Below are positions 11,859 through 23,300 of a stretch of 64,000 nt of DNA, in pieces. Source of the stretch: Paramecium octaurelia (lineage: Eukaryota; Ciliophora; Oligohymenophorea; Peniculida; Parameciidae). The notes under the pieces were generated by a model. That model ran no database searches. It was not told the DNA's origin and was given only the letters and a program-made list of their open reading frames with translations. The first letter of the stretch is position 1. Each line of letters starts with the position of its first letter. The position numbers and the translations under genes are program-made. Where the stretch lies: contig CAJJDP010000006.1 in NCBI GenBank assembly GCA_905182995.1, positions 67,163 to 131,162 on the forward strand, read 5' to 3'.

Positions 11859-13354
11859 ATGTCAATATACTGCAAATAACATGCAAATCAATACATAGAA
11901 AATGTATGCACCCAATAGGAATGTTAATAACAGAAATTGTTATGTAAAATATGTCTATAGCAAAACCATTCTGGGCACAATTCAATGCTTGTATCGATGT
12001 ACTTATAAAATTACAAAACAATGTTACAATAAAAAGTAAACTCTCTTTTGGTATTAATTAACGACATCACTGAATTAATAATCACTTACGAATAACCCAA
12101 TTAAAGCAATATTTTTCATAAATAATTCGAAGAATTCTGGGAAAAGAGATAATATATATTCGATAATGTTTCATAGCAAAAACTTAGTGAACTCTCACCC
12201 AAAAAAGAACAAAATTAAAAATCAAGCAACTCTTAAAAAGCCACCAGCGTAAGTTACAATCAAAGCTAATCTAATCTACTCTAAGCGATTAGTAAATCCA
12301 ATTAATAATCCTAAATAATGATATCCACAATCATTAGAAAATTAGAACTTGCTACTGGTCAAATGATTGATTTAACTTAAACCAAGTATGTTATTTCTCG
12401 ATAAAAGATTGCAATTTTAATCTTAATAGATTTCAATTTTTAATCAAAATGATTCAACATCAGTTATATTTGATAAAGGTACATGTATATCATTAAGTTC
12501 AGGGATGAACGAATTTAATCTGAAAAACTACGTGCGATCTATAGAACAATTTGAGAAAGTGATTGAGTAGAAAAAGAATTTTGAATAGGCTTGGATCTAT
12601 AAAAGTACTATTGCAATTCATATATTTTTTCTAGTATTGTCTTATGGAGAATCAAAATAAAACAAAAAGGCTATAGAAGAATGCAAGACGGCTTTATAGT
12701 ATTGTAAAAACTCAACTAATTTGTGCTTTTTGTATGGAATCCTTTTGCAAGAAAATAAGCAATATTAGGAGGCCAAGGCACAATTTGATATTGTTATTTA
12801 AAATAACGATAAAAACATAGAAGCTTTATATTAAGCTGGTATCAGATTTGTAAATTTAAGGTGTTTCTTCATTTGAATTGGGATTGTATGATAAGGCAGA
12901 GGAATATTTTCAAAAAATTTTAATTCAAACTGATGATGAGAAGGCATATTTAATGTATGGTAATATTAATTAATTATTGAAAGGAAGAATAGTTCTAGAA
13001 AAAGAGCTTCAAGAAAATGCAATTTTTTGTTTCGAGTAGTGTATTGCACTCAATTAGAAATCTTAAGCTCGCTTCTATTTAGGTAAATAATCAATATATT
13101 TCAGCATTGATCTATATAAATTTAAATTAAATCGACAAAGCTAAGTCTTATAATGATATTTATTGTTAAAACTTTTAAGATGATATAAAAGGGAAATTAT
13201 AAAGAGGTTAAATTTTACTTCTTTAGAATTAATATGAAAAAGCTATATAGATTTTCAATGAAATAAAATAAAAAGATCCTGCACTTGAAGTCGCGATTCA
13301 ATCAATAGTATTGTATTTTTGTTAATTTAGATTAATTTGTCGAGGCAGAGATGA
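11859..13354 (+). CDS. B-box-like zinc finger plus TPR repeat protein
   Basis: ATG 11859 starts MSIYCKQHANQYIENVCTQQ and continues with LLCKICLQQNHSGHNSM. This Cys/His spacing (C-x2-H ... C ... C-x2-C-x4-H-x2-H) resembles a B-box zinc finger. A helical, Gln-rich linker of about 150 residues follows without an intron. The second half, joined across introns of 22-30 nt (one, 12839-12860, ends AAG), holds TPR-like helices: AWIYKILSYGESKQNKKAIE, ALYQAGVSSFELGLYDKAEE, and NQYEKAIQIFNEIKQKDPAL. It ends NLSRQR at TGA 13354 after a 23-nt intron. About 420 residues. Likely a protein-interaction scaffold; substrate unknown. Confidence 0.75.
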
Positions 13355-13566
13355 TTTATTTGTGATTTATTATATTTATTTATTAAACTAAAATTATAAA
13401 ATAATAGTAAAAATTACTTATTTGCTTATATCCAAATAATTTAGTATAAAATGAATTCAAACTCGAATAAATTTGAGTTTTAAAGTCTCATAAAACTGCA
13501 ATAGTAACTTAAGCATAAATGTCTGAATAATGAGAATGTTAAAAAATAAGTTAATAAAAAGATTAA

Positions 13567-15983
13567 TCATTTTTTTTGAGGTGCTTTCTTCATTTTTAAG
13601 TTTAATTAATGCAGTTTCATCTTCATTTCTATTTCCTTATTAATGAACCCTTTAACATAGAGCGATTCATTCACTTTACCTGGTAAAAGAAGACTTTATT
13701 TGACATGATTCTTTGACACTGAAGTTCCTAATATTGGATTGAATCAATTCTTACCTCTACTCGAATTGATTAGAAAAGACTTATCTTATTCAATAGGTAT
13801 TTACTTTTATTACTGTTTTTACACTTATGAAGGTAAAATAGACTACTCTTCTAAAAATTTATAACCTCCACTTTTTGAGTCATAAACAAACTTGGTAACA
13901 CTTCTATTTGATTAAATCAGAGGAAGTGCCACCATAGATTTTGAATCAATTAATTTAGAAGGAGAAGCTCTATCCAAAGCATTGTACCTATGAATTTGGG
14001 GAGTTGATAGGTTATCAATGATATTTTTATTCGGTATTTTGGTTTTGAATTTGTCTCTTGATTTAGATTTGTCTCTCGATTTAGATTTAGATTTGGATCT
14101 AGACTTTGATTTTTTTTCCTTCTTAGGGGTTTATAATTATGGAGTCTATCTTGAAGAGCTCTATCTGTACAAGTAGGGTTCTTAGCTTTATTGTTTTTCT
14201 AAGGAATGAAAATAAGTGATACCAGAAACTTTGGGAAGGATTGGATTCAATTTGAATTTGGATTTAGATGTGGTGATTAGCTGACTACTTCCATCACTTT
14301 TAGCATATCGTTTGGTTGAATTCATTTTGAAATTTTATGTAATTTATTTTCTTTGTTCTTCTATGATCCTATCTCTGAGGGTGATCTAGTTATTTTGAAG
14401 GGAGAGCAATTTCTCTTATTCTTGTTGATGTAATTGATAGATGGATTCTTTAGCTTTGATTTCTTGTAATTGCTATTTAAGAATAAACTTTTCGATTAGA
14501 TTAGTGAGATATAGCTTATCAACATCAACTAAACTATTTTATTTTATATTCTATAATGAATAAATGATTATACATCTTATAATGCTTTCCTCTGAATAGT
14601 GAAATCATTGGTTTATTTTTGTAGTTTTTTAATTTCAATTTCTTGAAGGTCAACCTTTTCTTATTCATTTTCAATTTCATCTTTCAATTGATTATACTTT
14701 TTCCTTTCTGATAAATCAATTTTGTCTAGTAATTGTTATTTGTCTTTGATTCCTTATTTCATCTACTCTGCTTCATATTACATTTTAAATATATCTTCCT
14801 GTATTGAGGATTCTCGATTGAAATGCTGAATGATGTTTTTCTCGATTTATTGCATTTGGATGACTTCATTTTACTTTTGAGATTATTTATTTAACTATTT
14901 TTTTAATTCTTCATTTTGATTAACTAAGTCATGATTAGTTTGCTCCATGATTAATTATTATTCATTATCCTAAAACACCTTAATTGAAGTCTAATTCGTT
15001 ATAGTAGTAGCCATCTGACTATATTCTAGTGTTTGGATCGTATCCTCATATCCCAAGATAGCAGGACTTACACATGAAATAATGAGAGTTTTGGAGTTCC
15101 CTCCCAAGGATTCTTTCAATAGCCGAGTTAATTTGCTATTTCTGTAAGGTATGAATGTCTGAGTGTTCTTTTTCTTTGCTTCATTCAAAAGGGAAATGCA
15201 ATTATTGAGAACCTAGAGGGAGATGTTTTTTTTCTTTTGAGCCCCCCTTTCAACCCATCCAAGGTCAGCAAAAATCAATTTAGATACAACCAATTTTCCG
15301 TCAGGATGGTCTTGGATGTAGAGAGAGAAGATGAGTAATTCATGTTATTTAAGCGATTTTTACTTCTTAGCTATTTGAATAAGTTGAATCAATTCTTGTG
15401 TACTTGCAATTTCCATTTCGGTTATTCCATGTATAACTACACCTTTGTCCTAATCGTCTCTAATGTCCAGATTGGTGTTCATGTTATTTAGCAAATCGTA
15501 GAGTTACTCTTGTGAGATTTCCACATAGGAAAATTTAATAGCAATTTTTCTTTTCTTATTCTAGATGGTTTAAAAGATTTTGTTGATAGAACGAATGAGT
15601 AATCCGTAATCTTCGGCGTACTTAACCAGTCTATAATTTAGAGAATAATTATTATACGTATGTGATTTGCCAGAACCTGATGCTCCGTAACTCATTATTG
15701 TAAAATTAATTCCATCAAGTACTGAAAGGACTTAATACTCAAGGGTGGTTTCAAAGATTTCTTTTTGCGATATCATTCTATCAAAAACCCAATTGAATTT
15801 GTAAGTTTTTTGATTTTGCTTGATTCCAGCTTCGATGGGAGGAATGGTGGAGACGGTCTCTTTATCCAAGACTAAGAGAGTCGTAATGTCAGATATCTCC
15901 AATTCTCTATTTGTGAATGGTCGAATTCGGATGGCAACCTGAAATATATAATTACTGCATACTTTAATGTTATCAAGTAACAT
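13567..15983 (-). CDS. Divergent kinesin with KS/SR-rich tail
   Basis: ATG 15983 (MLLDNIK, then a 24-nt intron) leads straight into a kinesin motor: VAIRIRPFTNRELEISD, the P-loop GASGSGKS (15663-15686), and the late motor segment IPYRNSKLTRLLKESLGGNS followed by a microtubule-side helix ending TLEYSQ. The nucleotide-sensing switches are altered. Switch I reads KSLKQH (15342-15359) instead of NxxSSRSH, and switch II reads DLGWVER (15246-15266) instead of DLAGSER. After the motor come coiled coil and a tail containing KSKSRSKSKSKSRD. It ends KKAPQKK at TGA 13567. About 770 residues, N-terminal motor. It may be a weak or non-cycling ATPase. Its start is 9 bp from the NOC2 gene start. Confidence 0.85.
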
Positions 15984-15992
15984 ATTTAATTA

Positions 15993-17638
15993 ATGATTAT
16001 TAATCAACTCTTTGGCAAACTCACAGAGACCCCTAATTTCAAGAGCATTTCGCTATTAATCAAGCTTTTTAGACTCGCATCTCAAGGAGATCAGGATGAA
16101 GATTAACCTGATTAGGCGATTACAAAGTATTGTAAGGAACCTGAAGATTACTCTAAGATAATACGATTCTCATTGCTAGAACTTCCGAATATTTTGAGAG
16201 AATTTTATCAAGTTGATTATGCTGACACATTTAAGAGAGAGCATATCGAGTCTCACATTCATCAAGTGATCATAAGGGGATTTCTAATCAAGGCTATGAA
16301 TTTCTTGGAACACACCATCGAGACACAAGAGGCATAGGAGGACACTATTCTCTTTGTGATACGAGCACTAGAACATTTGAATGTTGTATTGACTGCCTTT
16401 GAGAGTTTGTAAAAAAAGGCTTTGAAATTATTGATACAAGTGTGGGGTGATCACTTATCCTTGTAAATCAAATTGCAAGCATTCCTATAAGTAAGAAAGG
16501 TGTTCTAATCCATGCCTGATCATTAACAATAAGACATCTTGAAGGTATATAAAATTATGTTATTATTTAGAAATTTTATGAGAAGTACTTGGATTCAGCT
16601 AAACATGTGCTTTGGAGGAATTACGAAGCAATCAATTTTATGATCAATTGTGTCACCGAGTTGTGTAATATGAATATGAATCAAGCCTATTAAGTGGTGT
16701 ATTAGAGTTTATAAAAGGTGGTGAAAAAGATAAGAGATGCTAGTGTCTCCAAGAATTAATAGAATGTGCTGTCCATTTACAATTAACAAACATTGAATGT
16801 TCTCAAATTGTGGGCATAAGTCATATGCACTCACAAAAGGGAGAATCAATTGGCTGATTTGATGCCTCCCTTCGTTCAAATCGCTCAATCTGTCTTGGAC
16901 TTTTATCCTTGCATAGACAATTACACTTTCCAATTATAGTTGATTGATATCCTTATCAAAGTGTCTCAGGTGTATAAGGTCAATCAAAACCTGTTGAGTT
17001 ATATCCTTAGAATGTTGAATTGCGCAGAATTAAAGAGGAGAAAGTTGAAGAGCAGTGTGAAACCTTACGATTTTTTGATCAATATCTCCATTAAACCAAA
17101 ATACAAATAATCAGGAACATTTTGGGCTGACTTTTGCCAATAGGTTATTAATAGGATCGTAATTTACTTATCCATATTTTCAAATGAAAAGTGGTTCTAC
17201 GAATATACCCTGTTTTTGGAGAAACAATTGAAAAGAACTTCGGAAGATTTTGGGTTTGTGGGCAACAAAATAAAGGTTAAGGAGTTGATTCGATTAATTG
17301 AATAGCACAACAATAAAAGAGGAAAGGGAGAGAGTAATCTTTAGAGTGAAGCTTAGAGGTTGATTTATGAGTAGGAGGAGTTGATTAAGTAGAAGGTGAT
17401 GTCTGAGAAGCAGAGACAATAAGCAGGGGAGGAACTTGAGGAGTCTGAATAGGAGATTGATGATGAGAAGGAATAAGAATATGTGTTGGATGAGATTAGA
17501 AAGTATAAGGAGGACAAGAAGAAAGACGATGTGGCTTAGGAGGATTATGAAGGTTTAAGTGAATACGAGGGGGATCCTGAAAACTATTAGGAAGAGGCAG
17601 AGGCAGAGGATGACTAAGATGATGATTCTGATAATTGA
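15993..17638 (+). CDS. NOC2: NOC2-like nucleolar complex protein
   Basis: The frame runs from ATG 15993 (MIINQLFGKLTETPNFK) to TGA 17638 with one 26-nt intron (about 16546-16571), giving about 540 residues. The conserved core matches the Noc2 family: RNYEAINFMINCVTELCN, the segment IYNQQTLNVLKLWAQVI, then LMPPFVQIAQSVLDFYP and SVKPYDFLINISIKPKY. Noc2 partners Noc1 and Noc3 in the nucleolus and escorts 60S pre-ribosomes. The C-terminus is strongly acidic (EEDYEGLSEYEGDPE), unlike the basic N-terminus usual in the family, and the N-terminal extension is short. It starts 9 bp from the divergent kinesin start, so one of the two ATGs may be wrong. Confidence 0.8.
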
Positions 17639-17712
17639 ATTTTGTTTATAGTAATTAAATCTTCAAGTATGTGGCAATTTTAAATATTTTATTAATAAAT
17701 CTGCAGTTGTAA

Positions 17713-19806
17713 ATGAGTGTGCATGGTAACAATAGTGGGATTCAAATTGCTTAGCATCAAAGTCCTTCTAGAATCATTAAGGAAGTCTCGGAAGCATCTA
17801 AAGAATTGGTAGCTAGGAAGGTTTTGGAGAGAAAAATCTATGAGTTGGAATTGAAATTGAAATAATAGGAAAATCTTATTTAGAGATAGCAATCTCAATT
17901 GGAGGAGGCAACTTAAGAGACCTAACAAATAGGAAGGCAATTTGAAGATGCATTGAACGATGTCAGACAGATGAAGTTGATTGGGGAGAAGAAGGATCAG
18001 TAAATTGGAATGTTGCTTGAGGAGAATGATAAAGTAGTATAATTATTAGAGATGTAAAGAAGTAATTAATAGTCGGATGTGACAGATACCATTCAGAAAT
18101 TGGAATAATAGGTGCGAGATCGCTTTATTTGTGAAAAAAGATTAAATGATGAAATCTAATCATACAAAATCAAAGTAATCAATCAAACTCAATTATTAGT
18201 TGCATTAAGTTGAAGATTAACTCAAGGACAGAAATCATCTTATCGAGGATTTAAGGGAAAGAATGAGCCATCTAGAAAAACAATGTTCGACTGATGCTTC
18301 CTTAGGAGTACTCGCAAACAAGAGAGCAATGGATATTGAAATTTTGACTGTACAAAATAGTGACCTCTAATTGAAGATTTAAGATTTAACAAGCAAAATA
18401 TCGTTACTCTTAGAGGAAAACGGTAACTTGTAGAAAACAATAGGAATCTAAAATAACGAAGTTAAAATTCAATAAGAGGACAAATTCTAGAGGATGATTA
18501 AAATACTTAATGAAAATCATCAGAAGGAATTGTTAAAGTTGAAGGAATAAAATAAATTGGAAATATAAGAGAAAACTGATCTAATTGAAAATTTAAAGTC
18601 AAATTAGAGTCTGAACAATTAAAATAGTAATTATGTTGAAGAATTGAAATCAGCCAGAAATACTATTTCTGATCTGTAGTCTGAATTGTCAAAATTGACA
18701 TAATCAAATGTTAAGTCTGTCTAGGGAGAGTCTGATGATATTCAATAATAATTTGAGAAATTGCTCAAAAAAAATAATTAGTTGAGTGAATAGAATTTCT
18801 TATTGTAATAAAGAATCAGAAAGGAGGAAACAAGTAACAAAGGAAAGATCTTTGAATTGGAGAAGGCCAATGAGAAGTTATTGGAAACTCAATAGGCTAA
18901 TGAAGCAAAAATAGAAGAATTACAATAAAAGTTAAAATAACTACCAACTAAAGTGAGAGAGAAAAGTTTAAGTGATCTAAAATAAAAGGTGGAACAAAAT
19001 AAACTCACAGAATCTGATAATAAAATTTAGAAACTCCAAGAAAAGATTGATTCGCAGAATTAAGAAATCAAAGAGAAGACTTAAAAAATTAATCAATTAT
19101 AAGATTAAGTCAAATAAGCTATTTATGAAAAGGATAATGCAATTTAATAGATTAAGTTAGAATGTGCTTAAGAAGTAAAATAAGTTCAAGATCAAATGAA
19201 AATGGAATTGTAGAATTAGTAGAAATAGTTTAATGAGGCTTAAAGACCAATTCAAGAACAAATGAAGAGTTCATCAATTGAACAAAATAAGTTGAAAACT
19301 CAAGCATAAAGATATTAAAATGAAATTAAAGCCTTGGAAAATAGAATTGCAAGTAAGTATTAATCATAAATGTTAGATTTGTTAATCGAAAATGAGTAGA
19401 TCAGAACTTAAATGGAGAAACTAAAAGCTACAGGAGAGAGTTTGATGAAGGATAAATAAAATTAAGAATTGAAGATTTAGGACAATTTGAGAGAGATTGA
19501 AAGTTGGAAAGAAAAATATGTGAAGAGTGTATCTAATGGAGAGAAGTAAAATGAGAGAGCCTAAAAGGAATAGGCAAAGGCAGAAGGTATTTGAATGTAT
19601 TAAAGAAATTTTAAGGTTTCAAGGAAGAGATCAATAAATTGAATGAACAATTGGAATAGATTGTTGAATAAAACAACACTCTAGAGGAATAATTATAACA
19701 AAGTTAATAGGAGTCTCGAAATCTAAGAAATCAATTAATCGGTGGAGTAAAAGCAGAAAATAGTTCAGGAAGTAAATCTAATGGGTTGACTCAACCTAAG
19801 GCATGA
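17713..19806 (+). CDS. Long coiled-coil protein, about 680 aa
   Basis: ATG 17713 starts MSVHGNNSGIQIAQHQSPSR, a short Ser-rich head. Almost continuous heptad-type coiled coil follows (for example LVARKVLERKIYELELKLKQ) to TGA 19806. A 25-nt intron lies at about 18176-18200. A 29-nt intron at 19587-19615 ends AAG and is required to keep the frame near the C-terminus, which reads EEINKLNEQLEQIVEQNN and ends GLTQPKA. No catalytic motif. Its composition fits a cytoskeletal, basal-body or Golgi tether, but nothing specific identifies it. Confidence 0.8.
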
Positions 19807-20378
19807 AAACTAATATAATATAAGAATTTTAATAATAAATTAATTAATCAAGAATCTAAAAATGTGATTTTGGTAGTTATCACAACAAAACTAATAAGAC
19901 ACTAAGTCATGATAAACATTTCAATAAATTTTGTACTTATGGAAAAATACAACCATTGAAGATTCATTCTTACTATTAGATGTTAATCTTAGAGAGATCA
20001 TAAACTTGGAAGACATTTATTGGATTATAATTTTTCAGATAATCAATCTACTTTATCTATACTATAGCAATTCATATGACACTATTTAAGTGTCTAAACT
20101 AGCTAAGTATTCTTGCCAATTAAATTTGCTTTAACAATGTTTTACAAGAAAATGGAGTGATTAAGTAATTCAAAATCATTACTAATTTATGCAATGAAGT
20201 ATTTTCGATTTCATAATGTTATTTTGATATTAAACATTATGTGAGATGTTCAAATACAGTAATCTATCTAAATTAATTTTTCAAAACAAGAATTAATCTG
20301 ATTGTGTATTAATATACACATTCATAATAAATATGGTTGTAAATTAATTATTTATCAACAAATTAATCAATTAATCGC
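19807..20378 (+). other. Convergent spacer with a long TGA-free frame
   Basis: This 572-bp gap between two converging genes is long for this genome. On the plus strand one frame has no TGA from about 19850 to 20570, running on into the antisense of the cyclase gene. Its first half looks protein-like (KCDFGSYHNKTNKTLSHDKH). I found no in-frame ATG and no recognisable family. It may be a gene remnant, an unannotated exon or chance. Confidence 0.3.
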
Positions 20379-23300
20379 TCATAAATTTTGGCTCTGCCTT
20401 TTCTCTCTTGTTATATAAGGCTCACCTCTAAAGTGACTCTCACCTCTATCTCTATTTTTCCTTTCCCATTCTACTATGTATCCATTAATAGAAGTATTGA
20501 ATTTAGCCAATTCAACGTTTTGTTTGAATTAAAACACAAAAGGATTTCTCTCTGCCCTCTCTATCATTAATTTAGTTGTCTCTGATATTTACACATGACC
20601 TTCACTTCCAGAACTCTCCATTTTATTAGCTATGCTGACATCCTATCCATATATATCATAACGAACAATATCGGTTCCAATAATTCCCCCAATTATAGAT
20701 CCTGTATGAATACCAATTCTCATATTTAGAAGAGGAAAATCAATTAATTTTCTCACCTCCATAATTATTTCAATCATAGAAAAACCCATCTTAACAGTGT
20801 TAATGGCCTCTTGGATTGGCTAATTTTTAAATATTTATATTTTACATTTCTTTTACTAGCCTATTAAAACCCCATAACGACATAACAATCACCTATTGTA
20901 TACATTTTGTACACATTATATTGTAAGCATAATTTATCAAACTCTGTGTACAGATTTCTTAACATTGTTACAACTCCTTCTGGGGTTTAAGTGTGGGAAT
21001 ATTCAGTAAATCCTTTAATATCTGCAAATAATAAAGTAACGTCATCTAAATCATCAATAAATTCTGATCTATTATATAGAGTGTTATTTTTCATCTTCAA
21101 ATACGAATGTGTAGGCAATAGCTGACTTACTAATGATATCTATTTGGCCTTCCTTTATTCATTCAGCTAAAGATTATTATACATTTCTATTAACTCTGAC
21201 ATTCCCTTATAATTTCCAATTAGACATAACACTAAAGAGGACAATAAATAGAAAATGTATTAATGGGTAAGCTAATTATTGTTGATATATAGGGCTAAAA
21301 AGGAAGTGAATATCAATATCATGAACACTAGGATTTAAACAAAAGTGAATAACTTCAAAGAACAAACGATTACAACTAAATATATCAATTCAACCATTGA
21401 AATGATTGTAACTAATTCATTATTAGCTAAAAATGTTCCATAAATTATTGAAAATTATCCATATAAAAAAACGACATAAAAGATCCAATTTATGTAGACA
21501 TTTTTATAGCTTTATTTAATAATTGGCAACAATATTATTAAGCATAGCAAAAACAAGGACTAATTATAAATAAGAATTTCTTACTCTTATAAAAAATATA
21601 TCGTAAGATTGACCGAAGAATTCCCTTATAATAATGCTGAGTAATGTTATAACGAAAAAGATGATCCAAAGTGTCAACAAAGCAAAATAACTTTCGTATT
21701 ATTGTTGTTCGTAATGTATATTATAAAAGCTACTCTTAATCTGGTTTTAACTCTCAGGAATCATTAAAAGTATGTTTGGCTTTAACAATCCTTTCTATTT
21801 ATTTTCATCATCTTATACATGTTACTGATCGTGTATTTAGGTCTCTTCACTATCCAAAATTGCTAAACTTTATATGGGAATAGTATCTAATTAACTGTGT
21901 CTACGTTGGTCAGGTAAAGATGGAACATTTAAAAGAGATTGTGCAAACTATGTTTTTGGTGAATTAGAAATTTTTTAACTTCCCCAACTATTATCATGTA
22001 AATTATTTAATGAGTTTTGAATTTTCTAAAGAAAGGTTGCTTTTTGAACTTCTCCTGCTATATTTCTACTAATTTTCTATTATTTGATGACTAATTTTGC
22101 TATTTATTACCATCTCAATTAATTGATTGGTATTTGGTAATTGTTTGGCTTAATTTTAAATACTTAATATGTATCAATCAATCCCAATCCTTTGGCTTCC
22201 TTTTATTTTTTATGATAGTATTTGATTCCCTGCTTGGCTTATTTAAATGCTTCTGCAGAAAGTGTTATTGCACCAACATCTCCAGTAGAACCAACCCTAC
22301 TAGTTTAATTGACTGGATCACCTATCAAAGAAAATTAAGGCTTATGATGTCCAATGAGGCCTGCAATAACTCTCCCCACATGAATACCGATTTTCATTTC
22401 AATTTGATTACCTTTACCATACTGCCTTCCTTTAATTTATTCCATCATATCGAATGCCATATTGACAAGCCTCATGGTTTTTTCTGTCTTTAACATGTGA
22501 GGTGAGATATTGATTTCAGATGCCTTAATGCCAGTAGCTGCCATATAAGTATAACCAACAGTTTCAATCTTTTGCACTCCATGTTATAGGCATAAATTAT
22601 CAAAGATTCGAAATAAAGAGTCCAACATCAATACGACATTTCTTCCCTCTTCCTTCATTATAGAATCGAAATCACAAATATAACAAAACAGTATTGACAC
22701 ATCATTTTAAGCTTCTTGCATATGTAAACTACCAAGTTGGATTTGATTGCGAACAAATTTTGGTACTAAAATGGATAGTATGTCATTGGCAGCCAAGTTG
22801 TCTTACTCAATATAATACTTGGCTAAGAAATCAGTTCTTCGACGTTATATTGTCTTGTATAATGTGTAGAGCAAACTGAATGTTAGGCTTAACATCAAAA
22901 TAATCGAAGTACTAGATCCATAAATCACAACTCTAGTATGGTTATAATAGCCTGATGTGGATAAGGATGAATCAGCAACTAGAACCAAGATGATTCTTGC
23001 AATTAATTGAACGATGTAAATGATGTTATAGGCAAAAATTGGTATGATGTTGATGTTCATAGTGTTATTGGTTGTAAATAATGCAACCAATACAGATGAC
23101 ATAATGAAACTTAAGTCATCACTCAGCCAATCCAAGGATAACTTTATGATATAAAACACAATAAAGATCATGTGTGAATGAGTATAATAATTCTATTACA
23201 AGTGCTTGCTCATCACGTATATGATGATGATAGCGAAAATGCAGAAGAGGCATAAATAAAGTGCGCCGGTTTGGATTCGTTAAAGATTTATGAAATAATC

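Noticed and set aside
22134-22493. A 119-codon standard-code ORF on the plus strand
   Set aside because: It is the antisense of the C2-like cyclase domain, whose minus-strand reading carries the conserved motifs.
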